This document shows, piece by piece, positions 34,901 to 48,755 of a DNA stretch of 64,000 nt (positions are counted from its first letter, which is position 1; each line of letters starts with the position of its first letter). The stretch comes from Phaseolus vulgaris. Taxonomy: Eukaryota; Streptophyta; Magnoliopsida; Fabales; Fabaceae. Made by a program: the position numbers and the translations under genes. The notes below the pieces were generated by a model, which did not search any database, was not told where the DNA came from, and worked only from the letters and a program-made list of their open reading frames with translations. The stretch is from the NCBI RefSeq assembly GCF_000499845.2, contig NC_023756.2, positions 41,417,393 to 41,481,392 on the forward strand. The letters run 5' to 3'.

Positions 34901-35424
34901 GAAGAAAGGAGACAAACATAGAAACATGGTGTTTTTTGAACCACTTGGTGTCTTTTGAACCCCACACAAAGTTATTTAAAAAAACTCAACAGATAACAGT
35001 GTAGGAGAAACAACTATTTCTTCGTGATAAACTAAACCAAACACAGCAATACTGATACATCAAGATGACTCGGAATACATCAGGCTAAGAAAACTGGAGC
35101 ATACATCAAGATCAACTTCATTTACAAAACAGCTGAATGAATGCCTTTGACTTTTTCTCACTTAGGCACACACATAGCAAGGGAAGGGAGAAGGAGAAAA
35201 ACAAGTGAAGAGCTATTAGTATAGTACCACTTCTCAATCAGACACACCATTAAGCCACTACCAAAACCTAAACAAAACCTTGCATCAGCCAGAAGACAGT
35301 TAACATTAACAGCAATGCAGATAATAAGGAAATCATATACAAAACGTTAGCCGAGCAAAACTTGCAGGGGTATGCTGATATTTGGCACAGCATGAAGCAA
35401 TATCGAGACGAGCCTTCTATTCGC
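31987..35424. other. Intergenic between the gypsy fragment and the kinase gene
   Basis: Two less AT-rich patches (about 32970-33320 and 33500-33820) carry frames of about 95-105 codons on opposite strands. I recognise no family, and neither has splice or start context that convinces. The last few hundred bases before 35425 should hold the 3' UTR of the kinase gene. Confidence 0.45.
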
Positions 35425-37522
35425 CTAGCAAACAAGAGATGATCTCAAAGATGTAGGTAGTTGAGTGCAGGATGACCAACGGATGACTGATTCAGTCACC
35501 ACAAGGTCAAGTTGCTCACACTCACCAAGTCCAATTGTCCTGTTTCTCTTGCTGTGGATTCCCAGTACCTTGTGTCCATTCATTCCACTTGACCTTTTAG
35601 CCTCTGCAGGCTTGCGATTCGTTTCTTTAACATCGTTTTCAATGCAAAGATAAGAATCTTGTAGTAAAAGTAACTTTCCCAAGCTAGTTTCTGCAAAAAA
35701 AATAGCAAACAAGATCAGACCATGAAGCTAGGAAATATTAAGGTTGAAAAAAAAAACTTTAATGCATACCTCCAGCAATTGCATTTACATCTGACATGTT
35801 AGCTGAACACTCTAATTTAAAACTCTTGTGTTCAACAACAGGAGAGGGGCTGAGGAATGAAAAGCTAAGCATCGAGGGAATAGGAGTAGAGAATTCCAAA
35901 CCAGATGAATCGCCTACACTCTTGAATGAAAACCCACCAGATAGTAGACATGGCGTGACTGGTTCTTCCAAAAAAGAAGAAAATGATGATCTGCATGTGA
36001 AAGTAGGCGATTGAGCATCACAAGTAGGAGTGCCAGCGCCAAAGCTGATGTCCTGATTCCTGGACATGAAAGAAGCTGAGAATGAGCTGCCACCAACATC
36101 CCATTCTTCGCAACTTTGGATCTGATTTTCACTTAGTTGTTCTGGATTTGTTTGGTTGCTTTCCATCCAGCAATGATCTAGGCAGGGAAAGTTGAGATGA
36201 AAGTTAGAAGCACATATTTATCTTGTCGACTTAAATAATAGAGTTTTGAACAGGCACACCATAAATGGCATAGTATGATGGATTTCATACCAAAAGTAAC
36301 CCTTTCAGTGTTACTGCATAATTGTAGCATATTCTTAATGCTTCAGTTAAGTTATCATGCATTCAATACATACTAACGATCTTTTTATGTTCAATTTTTA
36401 ATAGTAATCTACATCACAACTGAACTGTCGTTACCCTGCTTCGCAAAATGCTCTATTAACCAGTGTTAAATCTAAACAAAACAGCATCAGCAGATAGACA
36501 TTAACAAGATGAAAAAGAAAGAAAACTTACCCAAAACCTCTTGGGCAGTGAGTCTTCGAGAAGGGTCTGTACACAGCATTCCCCTGATCAAATCCTTAGC
36601 TGATTCAGAAATTCGATCCCAAGGTTCCAATGGAAACTTCAAGGAAGCAGCTTTAACAGCTTCAAAAATCCGGGATTTAGTCTTTCCCCAAAACGGAGGC
36701 GTCCCACTCAACAGAATGTAAAGAATTACACCTGCACTCCACACATCAGCAGCCTGGTTATAAGCACCAGCTAATACCTCTGGAGCTATGTAGAATGGAC
36801 TCCCAACTAAACCGTGCAAACTTTGACCTGCTTAAACATATTCCAACCTTTGAAGATGAACACCACAAACATTCATAGGAGCAACCAAAATTGAAAAGTT
36901 TACAATCTGCAAAGGAAGAAAAGGAAAAGGTACCAGGCTTGATGTAGGTTGCTAGTCCAAAATCTGCCAATTTAATAGGAGATGAGGACGATCTTGTTGC
37001 TAAGAGAATATTCTCGGGCTTCAAATCTCTATGAACAACCCCGTTTTCATGACAATACAAAACCACCTGCATAAGGTGCCTGAAGAGAACCCTGGCTTCA
37101 GATTCTGAAAACCATCCATGCTTCTCTAATCGGTGAAAAAGCTCTCCTCCAGCACAAAGCTCCATCACCAAGTGAACAAAACCTTCCTCTTCATAAACTG
37201 CTTTGAGATCCACAACATTGGGGTGACCAGATAGCCTAGCCATTATCTCTATCTCAAGTTTGACACTTCTCAAATCATCCGAAGTAACCAACCTATCTTT
37301 AGCAATTGATTTGCAGGCCAGAACCTCTCCTGTTAACTTGTCAGAACAGGCCCTTATGACACCAAACTGCCCCCAACCCAATTGCTCGCCGAGAATGTAC
37401 CGATCTTTTAGATTATAGACTTGACTTGTGTCTAATATGGTCTCAGTCAAGCCTGCTACTTTGTAACAATTGTATGAAGTACAAGGTTCATAGTTGCTGC
37501 TGTTGCTCGTGGCAACAGCCAT
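35425..37522 (-). CDS. PEPKR1: PEPKR1-like Ser/Thr protein kinase (CDPK/SnRK superfamily)
   Basis: Four coding exons on the minus strand: 37522-36934, 36827-36531, 36177-35770 and 35690-35425. All introns are GT-AG in phase 1, and the product is 519 aa. The kinase domain spans about 42-299: glycine loop GWGQFG (49-54), Lys71 (ACK), HRD (164-166), DFG (187-189), APE (211-213) and DVWSAGVILY. A Ser-rich tail of about 220 residues has no EF-hands, so the enzyme is not expected to sense calcium directly. Length and the LGEQLGWGQFG wording match plant PEPCK-related kinase 1 better than PEPKR2 or true CDPKs; this is from memory. Its substrates are not known to me. The start is the ATG at 37522; the frame is open upstream to TTG codons but has no earlier ATG. 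Confidence 0.88.
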
Positions 37523-37663
37523 ACCAATTTCCTCCTCCCTCCTCAACAAACCAAGAAATATAAGTATTTACTCAATTTGCTTACCCAACAAAATTATTGT
37601 TGAATAGTTGAAACTTGCTCTTCAGGAGGCAGAACCAGCCTCTTTGGCACAATAAAACAAACG

Positions 37664-37796
37664 TCAACCTTTGATTTTTCTCACTTTTCTCACCCACAAA
37701 CCAAAACACTCCATTTCAGAGTCAAAATCTTTGAAGAAACTTAACGGAGTTTATATTTGACAAAGAAAACACACAACGTATGGCAGACGATAGCAT
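37664..37796 (-). promoter_or_regulatory. Two upstream ORFs in the PEPKR1 5' leader
   Basis: In the inferred second leader exon, uORF1 (37796-37722, 24 codons) and uORF2 (37714-37664, 16 codons) each have ATG and stop before the main start at 37522. They do not overlap the main ORF. If transcribed as modelled, they would reduce or condition initiation at the kinase ATG. Confidence 0.6.
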
Positions 37797-37854
37797 GAAT
37801 CTGAACCAGTCAGAACTAGGGACCACTTTTTTCCCTTCTCCAAAATCACTTGAT

Positions 37855-38306
37855 CTGCAAAAAATAACAATGAGACTCACATCAAACACTTCACGATAAA
37901 AAAAAATTTTAAAAAAACTAAACATGTTCGTAGCAAAAAAACACCCCTCCTTAACACCAATCACGTGACTCAGATCACAAGTCACAATAATCTGAAGAGT
38001 AAACCTTCCCGGCTTCAAATTTCACAAACAAAATTAGTGATTCTAAAACTACCATGTACACCCCACAAACCCAACTGAAAAAAACCAAATAAAAAATCAT
38101 CTTTTATGTCACCCACAGAAAATTCCAACCCGAATCACCTCCATAACAGACACGCACGATCCTCATAAACTCCAAAACGACAAAAAACACAACCCCAGAA
38201 GGAAAAACAGCGCAGAAACAACAGAATAAGCAAAAACAACACAGACCCATGAGAGTCCACGCGAAACCAGACAACCCCAGATCCGAGGACGGCACAGAGG
38301 ACTCAC
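37855..38306 (-). other. Inferred 5'-UTR intron of PEPKR1
   Basis: A strong donor (ccg|gtgagt) at 38306 and acceptor (ttttgcag|atc) at 37855 in minus sense would remove 452 bases. This leaves a leader exon upstream, probably starting near 38560 in a pyrimidine-rich region. No transcript evidence is available. Confidence 0.6.
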
Positions 38307-38599
38307 CGGTTGCGGAGAGAAAGAAAGGTCAAAAAGTGGAAAAGTGTGGGTGTGAGGAGAGAGAAGGAAGAGAACGGAAGAGGCCGTTGGAGCAGTGGTT
38401 GAACTGAAGGGAGGAGAGAGCAACCATGGGCTCCAAACAGGGACTTCTTGGGGACTCAACACAAACAAACACTCACAACAATAACAGTAACACCAACTTT
38501 GTTGCTGTTTTGTTTGGTTCTGTCTTTTTGAAATTGAAGGCTCTCCTCGGACGCCAACACCGACTTCTAATTCAGTTAAATCAATCCCTTCTTCCATTT

Positions 38600-39165
38600 C
38601 ACACTCATTATTATCACCACATTCTTATTTATATAACTAATTTTTACTTTTTAATAAATTCTTTTTTACCTATTATTTATACTCTTTTAACCTAGAAAAT
38701 ATTATTCGTGCTCAGTGGATACTAACTCATATTTCAAATTTAATATAAACAGTAATATAAAATTATATTAATTATTGGTAATTTTTTAAAAAAAGTAATT
38801 GGACAATTAAAAATATTAAGTACATTTATAAATAAAAGATGACAACATTATGTTTCTGAGAGAGAGAAAAAAGCATCTAATTATAGAACTACTGCGTCTT
38901 TTTACATAATATTTCTTCCACCATCAAATTTTTAAAATATTTTTGTTATAACTAACTATTATTTTTAAAGTTAAAAATAACATTAATTATCTTTTTATTA
39001 TTTATATAATTATTCTCTGTTTAATTTTTAATTAATTTACATATATGTATTTATTATTATATAGAGAGAAGGTTAAATAAAAAAAATTATAAATATTTCA
39101 TTAAAATAAAAAAAATGTTTATTTTTTATTTTTTCAATAAAATCTTAAGCGAAACTTAAAAGTGA

Positions 39166-39217
<52 letters not shown>

Positions 39218-42200
39218 TTACTAGTGTAAATAAATTAGTTTTGATCTATAAAATCATTGTGATAACATTATAAAATATAAATTTTTATTTATTGGTTTTT
39301 TTCTCACCATAATCTATTTTAAATTCACTATATGTGTTATTTTACTTTAAAATTGACTACTCAGTAAAAAAAACTATTAGTTAAATGTCAAACAAAACCT
39401 AAAAATGTATAGAAGACAGATTCTCGTTTTAAATTATGGTACTATCTTAATTTATAATTATAGAAGTAAATTAGTTAGGCATTTACTTAAAATATTAAAA
39501 AAGTTTTATATGACTATTTAATTACAATTATTAGGCATGTGAAGTTCGTGATTTTATAATTATCAATTAAGAATCCTGATTTTTTATCATTTTACGAGCT
39601 CAAAAAAATAAATCTTACTATATTTATACAGCTATTTAACTATACATTATTAATTATGGTAAGTCTATTGATTTTATAATTATTAATTTAAGAGCCATGG
39701 AATTAGTTATGAGTGCAGAAAAGTAAACCGTTATTACTTGTTTTTTATTTTGAAATTGATGTTTGGAATTTAAGCTTCATATATCTCTAGAAAATTAATG
39801 TTGCTTTCTTTCCTAATACTACTATTTCACACTCACCAATCATTGCCTATAATTAAATACAAAGTTGATCTTCTTATAATTAATTTAAAGTTTATTATTG
39901 TTTAAATTAACATAAAAAAAATCAGTTCTAGAGATTTTTTAAAATGATAAAAAAAAGGTTAACAGAAACGTTTAGCAAAATGTTTAATTTTAAAGATTTG
40001 AGAAAAAATTTGGATAAATTTTTTTTGTAATTTTGATTGTATGTTTGAAATAATAGATGAAATTTGTAAGAAATTCTAAAAAACTAAATTACAATTCTCT
40101 TTCAACTAAAACAAAATCTAAATATGCATAATATAACTAGCAATAGTGATCTCTCTCACAAATGAGATATTCCCTCCTATAAAATCTTAATACATTCAAC
40201 CATTTTTTTTATTGTGCTAAGTTCTTAAGATCATATTTTCTATCATTCAAACAAAGGAACATCCTATGCTTTTTTTTACTATCTAATTATATCCTTTGTA
40301 TTTTATGTATTTATCTCTTACTATTATTGTGTAATGGCCTATTAATGAACTCAAATTGTTTGTATTTTTTATTTTTAATGTTGTATTAAACTTTAAGAAT
40401 ATAATAATATTTTTTCACATCTTATATTTTAATTATGTAAAAAACAAAACATGTGAATGAAATAAATTTGTGATGTGTGGGTTTGCCAACTTACTATTTT
40501 TAATATAAAATAAATAAATGAAGTATAAAATGTATTATTTAATTTATTAATATATTGTTATATTTAAATATAATTATAATAGAAGTATAAATATAAATTA
40601 AATTTGGAGTACTTTTACTAATAGCATAAAAGAGATTAATAAATTTATTTTACTAATAGAATTAAGAAAAAAAAATTATTCCTCCAAAGAGTTTTCTTAG
40701 AATTTCAAAGATGTTTAAGAAACCTTGAAAAGTAGGTAAAAAGACTTAATGAACTAAAAATAATGTTTGGAACAACTTCTTCTAGAATTAAAACATGTTT
40801 TTTTATCGATAACAATGTAATACAACTATAAAAAAAAATCATGCATATAAAAAATGTGGGAGCTTGCGTAAAGAGAATCTATGAATGTGCATGAATATGC
40901 TCTTTTATTTGGTATGAATTTTTCTATAAATTAACGAAAATTTTATTAGTTAATTAAATATTAATTTAAAAATTATTTATCAATAATAAAAATTATTTTA
41001 GATACCAATAATTTTTATAGTTTCTAAAATAATATATAATTTAATCAATATAACAACTAAATTATTTTTTTTCTCTAGACATAATTTTTATTTAATAATT
41101 TACCACCAGTGCACATATCTATCTTCAATTCATATGTAATTATATAAGGACATTATCTATGAATAAGAGCTTATGAATTTATCAACAAATTTTGAGAATT
41201 TGTAGATTAAAAGTTACCTACACCCGATTTATCTACGAGTTTTTTCTAAGAATTTTGTTATACCAACAATTTTTTTTAGTAGATAATAGTGAATTTTCCT
41301 TTAGTGAAAATATAATTTGATGTCAATTTTATCCTAGAAGATGTTTCTTAAGTTTATTGGTTCAAAGATTAATCACTAGTCTAACTCTAACGATCCTCAT
41401 AAACAACTAGAATCAAATATAAATTTATCGATATTTTTTACAATGTGTAAATGTAATTTAATAAGATATTGAGATAGCATTAACATTTTTTTTTATAATT
41501 AGATCATTAAATTATTTTATTTATGAAAAATTATATAACTTTTATATTTCATAACTTTTTTTTTAATTTTTCATATAAGGTTTAGCTAATATGCTATTTA
41601 TAAAAAAATAAAGTAGCTACATGTCATTTTATTAAAAAACATAGGTGAGATTAATTTAATTTATAAAAAAATTGATTAGGTGATGTGGGTTCTTATATTA
41701 ATATAGTTGATTTCATATATAAAGTAATACAACTAAAATTCAAACCCTAAAGTACTTAGTTAAGGAACACAACCCTCTCTCTCTTGTCAAAACTAATATT
41801 TATAGATTATCCATAACCATATATTTTTAAATAATATATTTTTAAAAATTTTAAGTAATTACTTCTAACAAAATTCAAAAACCTAAATAATTAAGTTAGT
41901 CTCATGTTACTCGGACATTGATATACTTATTATACTATTATAGAAAATATGTGTTGCCTTTGTCTGGCCAAAAAGATTTGTTCAAGTAGAAGATATTTGG
42001 AGCACGAGCTAAAATTGCTTTCTTAGACAACTTCTTGACACAAAGAGCATTATAACTCTAGCTCAACTATCTATCTTGTACAATATGCACTTTTATCATG
42101 AGTTGGTGTAAAAGGTTATACTATCTAGGGAGATGAGAATTTATAGTGACCAAGGATGTTGTGTACAAAAGAATGAGCACATTTAAAGTTGCATGGCATG

Positions 42201-42829
42201 CATTTAATGTACTATTCATATTTAAGCTCGTCGGACATAGAAAGGACAAATGTAAGATACAGCTTCTCAATGGCCAAAAATAGTTTTTGCAATAGTTATC
42301 TTTTTCCAGTACCTATATGAAACATCTTATCAAGACGAAGAAATAAGCAAGGAGGTTGCGTTGTGCCAAAATGTTGTCCATATTTTTTTAACCTTATATA
42401 ATTTCATGGTGAACACTGTGAGTGTTCATCTAACAAGTTAGGAGAGAATTCATAAGCCTTGTATTCATCAAAATATGCAATCTCTCCCTAGAGAGCTAAA
42501 TCAATTATTTGTACTACGAGAGAATACCTAAACATTGTACCAATGGTAAGACGCAAACACCCCCTAATATGCAAACCCAATGATTTGATGATCATATAAA
42601 TACTTAACCTTCCCACCTTATCCAAAAGTGGTTGTTTGGCAAACAATACTCAAGGGAGTGACTAGAAGCCCAAAGAAGACTTGTTTTAAGATCAATTGCA
42701 GTTAGATTTAGAAATTGAGAAGACAATTCAGAAGAATATAAGTAAGAAAAGAAAAGAAAAGCAATGAGAAGTTAGAAAAGAATCTTCAACTACGTTTACC
42801 CCTCACATTGAGATAATTCAAGAAAAAAA
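38600..42829. other. Gene-poor AT-rich intergenic DNA
   Basis: About 4 kb with no credible coding frame. It should include the PEPKR1 promoter at its left edge. The 42000-42829 part may belong to the gypsy tail that follows, but I cannot assign a domain. Confidence 0.5.
39168..39215. repeat. (ATA)16 trinucleotide microsatellite
   Basis: An uninterrupted taa/aat run of about 48 bases. Confidence 0.95.
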
Positions 42830-42890
42830 TAACATGGTTGAGGAAGAACAACCACCATATAGAAGAACACTTGTTAAATCCTATGGAGTA

Positions 42891-43074
42891 GTGGAGTTGG
42901 AGGACCTAGTGTCACACAAAAGTTGTGTAGTCAGTGGTCAAAGGTTGAAGCCTTATTTAGGTGGTGAAATTGAAAGGCTCATCACCGTGATTTTGTTGAA
43001 GAAGTTATAAAGAAACAGGCGTAAAGCTATATGACGTTAAACAAGCGCTTGCTGGGAGGAAACCCAGTATTTTA
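42891..43074 (+). pseudogene. 3' end of a Ty3/gypsy (Athila/Tat-like) pol
   Basis: The frame 42891-43010 reads VELEDLVSHKSCVV, then GQRLKPYLGGEIERL and a stop, the typical C-terminus of Athila/Tat-type pol. It is followed by the conserved trailer gacgttaaacaagcgcttg and ctgggagg-aacccagt. Upstream pol domains are not recognisable. It is on the same strand as the LTR-like repeat 1.3 kb downstream. Confidence 0.7.
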
Positions 43075-44331
43075 ATTATTTTGTTTTATTTTTGTGTGTT
43101 TTGTTTAAGTTGTGTGTTGTAAGGTGAAACCAGGTTTGATGACTCCAGAACAGTTCAAATCATATGTTGCATGGTCTGATGACAAGTATTATTTTTTCGA
43201 AGGGGCGGGTCCAGCAGATAAAGTAGGATCACCTACAACTGTATATAAGGATTTTAACACATAGTGGGAAGAATTGAAAAGAAGAGATGATTAAGCACAA
43301 AACATGGTTTTATCTTTTTAGTTATTTCCTTTGAGTTTGTTTAATTTGCTTATATTTTTAGTTTTATTTTATTTGTTGAGTTTTTTTTCTAGTTTTATTT
43401 TGTTCGTAAATATTATTGTGGGAACTGAAATATTAATTTGAATTGTGGGGAAATTATTAATTAGACTTTGTGTTTAAGATTAAAATAATGAAATGATATA
43501 AACACGGGTTGGAAAAGAAAATGTGTTGAATCCATATTCAAATTTAGTTGAGATTGTGGTACATAAAAATTTAACAGATGATTAGTTGGAACAAATAATG
43601 ACAAACAATAAGGAATTAAACTAAGCAAGTCAAGTAAGTGTGTGTGAATCTTAATTGTCTATAATTATTGAACCCTGAATCTTAGTTGATATACTTTCCT
43701 ACCTATTGGAATGTTTAAGTAAGGAGAACATATTTGCAATTTATATATAGAAAAGGGAATGATTGACTTTAGTTGTTTTAAAGTTCAAATAATGTTTTTG
43801 GTTGGGAATATGAATGATATATTTCTATTATCATTTATTGAAAAAAGAATATAAAAAATAGAAGAGAAGAAAAGAAAAAAGAAAGAAAAAAAAAAGTTCA
43901 TGTTGAAATCATTAATAAATGGGGAAAAATATTAAAGTCAAAGAAATTGATGATTAGATAACACATATGTGTTGTATTTGGATTGTAGGTATGTTATTTT
44001 CCTTTTAAGTGTGCATTTTGTTATCTGAAAAAATAATATTTTTTTTGAAGCTTAGCCTCATTATAACCCCACAAAAGACCTTAAGATTCATGTTTCTAAT
44101 GTGATTATGATATGAAGATGAAATGAAAAGCAATTGTGATTTGTCAGGATTCAGTGGAAATAGAGAGAAACACTTACCTGTAAGAATAAAAGAAGAAATT
44201 TCTTGATAAATTGTCATTTCATTGTTTCAGTTGTTATTGTGGGAGTTGATTGTAACTATATCTTGTTGTAGTTGAAGATGGAAGCACCATAAGGTTATAA
44301 TTTAATCTGTTGTTTAGTAAATAAATTGTTT

Positions 44332-45130
44332 TGATATTTGAATAATTTAATCTGTTATAATTCAATAATATTTTATACAAAAATATAGGCCTTTATAGAC
44401 TTTAATTGATAATATAATTATAATTCAACCTCTAATTTATGAATTTTAACCTTTTTATATATTTTTGGATTATGAGATGAATAAGAATTATTTATTTCCA
44501 ATTTATTGTTATTTTCAGGAATTTAAGAAGAGATGAACATATAAATATGTTATGAATAAATATGTCACTTAGCTCAATCCCAATTATGTTAAATAAAAGG
44601 CATGAGGCATAACCTTAGACATCATTTGGATGATTTTACATGCTTGTAATAGCCACCATGAGTGGCTAATTCTTTTCTTTGGGATTGAGAGTAATCTATT
44701 CAAACTCTTATGTATTGAGATGATATTTATCTATAATATTTCAGTTCTTGATTGGTAATTGATATTATCATTTTATTCTCAAATCTTGAATTATTCATAA
44801 TTTTGATCCTTAGATTTGACTGGAAAGTACTTATAAGAATTTGACCTAAATGATAATGTTTAACATATTTGAATGCTAGGAATATATTTGAAATGTTAAT
44901 TGCTTTATAACATTTGTTTATAATGATAAGGAGTTTTTATAAATATGCGAGGAATCGAAATTTAGGAGACTCTCTTAATAATTTTGTATGTGATGAATCG
45001 ATATGAATGATTTTTATATGTGCATCAATATCAATCAGGACTGAATATTATAATCTTTTGTAAAAATACAGACAAGTGAGAAGGATGAACTCCAATCCCA
45101 ATTTTCCCAATTGACTCATACAAATCTTTT
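44332..45130 (+). repeat. Gypsy LTR, same family as the solo LTR at 29575-30708
   Basis: Collinear with the solo LTR: ttaattgata, ctaatttatgaatttta, catgcttgtaatagccac, catgagtggctaattctt, caaactcttatgtattgag, aggagtttttataaatatgc, and gagaaggatgaact. Homology stops near 45130, so the 3' part is missing or diverged. Together with the pol tail it suggests a decayed element on the plus strand. Confidence 0.75.
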
Positions 45131-46339
45131 ACGCTAATTCAACATTCCCTTTTTGTATTTTTCTTGTTTCTCACACATATCACCATTTAAACACAACACC
45201 GTCATATGCACATTGCTTAAAGTACCTTGTTATATCATACAGAATAAGAATTTCTCGCACTGCTTGAACAACACCTATTCCAGAAAGCAGAGTATTGGTT
45301 TGACCTCTAATCAATCATTGTCTGAGCGACCATTATTCTCTCTTATTGCTCAAGCAACACACCAACACTTGTGCGAGGAGACTAGTCGTATACTCTAACA
45401 AGTTATAGAAATACCAAGAACAATACATCCTCAATGCTTGAGTAAGGATACTTATATGCATGATCCAACATGTTCTAAAAAACACCATGCACTATTGTCA
45501 CACACTAACACTTGAACAATTGTGTCTTTGCTTAAGTATTGAACGTCCTAAAGGAGAGCAAATTACATTAATGTGTCCCTCACTCAAACCATAAATTGTC
45601 GCTTGGATAATATACTTTGTTGTTGGAGCAACCTAAACGATAACACTCAACACATGTCATTATTGCACACACCTTGAGTGACATAAGCTATAATATCAAC
45701 ATTTAGATTTCAATTGTGTTTATTCAACATTTTTCCAATTTACCTAATTTTAGTCATCTAGAACATCCAATATACATTTCTAAAATTGTTATAAATTACC
45801 TTTGACTAAAAGCTATGATTCAATTATACAACATAGTTATTTATAAATTGTACTACAATAATCCTACACCATCAACATCTCTCCTTGATCATAATCCAAA
45901 TAAAAAATGAAAAATGATGAATTAATTAATCAATAAGAAACTAACTACTTACTTTAACCAATAGTTCTTTTTTACTATTAGTTTATTAAGTATTACCTCC
46001 TAAAATAAGTAGAATATGTTATAAAGAGAAACAATTTAAAAAATCAATGTATTTGAGGGTTACAGGGAATATAAGTTTTTTAGAATTTTTCATATAAAAT
46101 AAAAAATGAAAATATTATGACTTATTTATAAATTTTGTTCTTTCTTAATTAATTAAATCTTATATTTTAAAATTAAAGCCTTACACAAAAAATTCTCAAA
46201 AATTAAAGTTTTACATTAAAAACAAATAAAAGTTATAGTAGTTTCATAAACTGAAGAAACAATATGAGTAACGGATGTAGGCATAACAATATCATTATAA
46301 AAAATAAAAGGAATCACATGCTTAAACATATCATGTGTC
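45131..46339. other. Intergenic
   Basis: About 45150-45680 is rich in words such as gcttgagcaac, ttgctcaagcaac and tgagcgacc in both orientations, perhaps LTR-derived. No gene recognised. Confidence 0.4.
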
Positions 46340-48755
46340 CAAATTGGTATCTATGTTATCCTTATAAAAAGGAAAATGATTTTCATAAAAAATAACGTCG
46401 CGTGTTACAAAAATATTTTTCTAATTCATATAAAAAAGAGTAAAACCTTTTACCCCATCTTTGTAACCGAGAAAAACACATTGTTTTGCTCTAGGACTAA
46501 GCTTTGTTCTTTGAACACTAGTAGTAGTAGGAAAGCCAAACAACCAAATTTTTTTATATGAGATAAATCTGGTATGTCATTTTAAACCATTTGATATGGT
46601 GATTTATCATGTAAAAGAGGAATAAGAGTTCTATTAATTAAATGAAAGTGTCTGACAACATATGACAAAAAACAAAGAGGTAATTGAGATTGAAAAATCA
46701 GTGCACGACTGACATTCAAAATATGTTGTTATTTGCATTCAACAACACTATTCTGTTGTGGAGTTTCCACGCAACTAGTTTGATGAACAATCCCTTTTTT
46801 ATTAAAGAAATTAGTCATAAGGAACTCAGGGCCATTATCACTTTTTAATACTTTCAAATGAATATTAAACCGATTTGCAATCATATTGATGAAATTTTGT
46901 AAATGTGTACGTGTTTCAGCTTTAGTTTTCATTAAGCAAATCCATGTATATAGGGTAAAATCATCTACAAGAGTTAAAAAAATACTTATACCCTTCAACA
47001 AACAGAAACATGATTAAAAGGACCTCATATATTAACATGAAACAAATCAAAAAATTGAGTTGATTTAGTATAACTATAAGAAAAAGGTAGTCGCTTTTGT
47101 TTAGCGACATGACATGTATCACAAGGATGAACAGAACCTACGAAAATATTTGAGTAATATGAAGAAAAAAAATTCAACCAATCCTGAGGCAAATGTCCCA
47201 TTCGAAAATGCCAAAGTTTAGCATTATCAATATCCACACAAGATTCATTGATGTTGGCAGTCTTATTTGGAAGAACTCTCACTGCTCGTCCCAATGTTTG
47301 TTTGTGACACCTGATGGATACTAGAAGTTCTCAATTGATAAAGGTTGTGTGATCTATCAGTTGTACAAGTCACTCTCCATGGTTGAGTATGAATAATGAA
47401 AGAAATAGAAGGTTGAAAAATGGTTAAACAATTGTGATTTGTGGTCAATATAGAAACAAAAATCAAATTGACGTGAAATTAAGGTACATATAAAACATCA
47501 GTCAAAGTGAGTACGGGAGATATTTGAATTGTACCAGACTGATTAACACTTAATTGACTTCCGTTAGGTAAAGAGACTAGTACAGGTGAAATACTATGAA
47601 TGGAGAAGAAAACATTTTATTTTTACTGTAGCATATATGATCTGTAGCCCCTGTGTCTAATACCCAGTGACTAGAAAACTGACCTGATTTGGCTGAATTG
47701 ATTTAAGACGTACTAATATGATTCAAAGCAGGAGTTTGACAAGATGATTGTTGGATCAAAGCCATTAAACTGTTGTAGAGAAATTTGAATTTTAGAATTG
47801 AGTGGATTAGCCTCGGAAGGAGTAGCATCTTCATGAGCATTAACAGAAATTTCCACGACCTTTGCCTCTACCATATCTTCCACTGAATTTTCGTGGATCA
47901 ACCACATTATTCATCAATACCTTGTCAATATCATTGTTATCAGGGAGAAGTGGTGTTCCAAATTCTCATTCTTTCTGAACGATTAGAGAGAACACCCGTG
48001 TGATAGATGGCATATTGTTTGTTGAGACCCTAGGTAGTCTGTAGTTCAATAGGTTCTAGCACAAGTAACAACACCACAACTAAGGGGTTTGCACAAGAAC
48101 ACTTTGGCAACAGTTCAAACATCTTTGATTCCTCCCAAGATGTTTTTAATATCGTGAAATATTCTGACATTGTCATATCCCCTTGCTTCAACCCTTATAT
48201 CTCTTCTTGCAAGGTCGCAATGCAAAAATTATCACCTTGAGAAAATTTATTGTGCACATCATTCCAAATGTCAATAGCGAGATTCATCCACAAAACAGAT
48301 TTAGCTATTGAAGCCGTCATCGCATTGTGAAGCCAAAAAACCACCATGTGATTACATCTATTCCACATTTCGTATAAAGGATTGCTGAGGGGTGGTGACA
48401 GAAGACTTACGTTAATAAATCGCAACTTGCTCTTAGATCGTAGGGATGTTTGCATAGACCACACCCATTCATGATAGTAAGATGATCTAGGGTTTAACTT
48501 GCCATGGTGAAAGAGTAAAAAGCAAGATAGAGAAACAAAGAAAAAAGATGATCCAAAGCTCCTAAAGGTTCTGATACCATATTAGTTAGAAATAAGAGAA
48601 AAGAAGAAAATGATATATTTTATTATTAATCAAGAATTATTATTCACTTACATATTTTGAGTGTTATATTTATATAGCACATAAAAAGAAAAAAAATAGA
48701 AATAACTAATAGAATAGTTACAACTTATAGCAGTTATATAAAACAATTAACCTAT
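46340..48755 (-). mobile_element. Truncated Ty1/copia element (5' LTR, gag, integrase)
   Basis: In minus sense it begins with an LTR (about 48755-48580) with a TATATAA box. Next is a clear initiator-Met primer site TGGTATCAGAACC (48579-48567). Gag of the UBN2 type follows (48464-48195; WLHNAMTASI, SVLWMN, FSQGDNF), then the GAG-pre-integrase block (47294-47025; LWHFRMGH, CDTCHVAKQ), integrase (47001-46729; VDDFTLYTW, KSDNGPEF, TPQQNSVVECK) and a decayed integrase tail to about 46370. Reverse transcriptase, RNase H and 3' LTR are absent. Frames are broken by stops throughout. Confidence 0.85.
48580..48755 (-). repeat. 5' LTR of the truncated copia
   Basis: Defined on one side by the primer site and on the other only approximately. 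There is no partner LTR in the window. Confidence 0.55.

Noticed and set aside
38163..38597. 144-codon minus frame upstream of PEPKR1
   Set aside because: It runs through the inferred leader exon and intron donor, is low-complexity (Ser/Pro/Phe) and matches no family.
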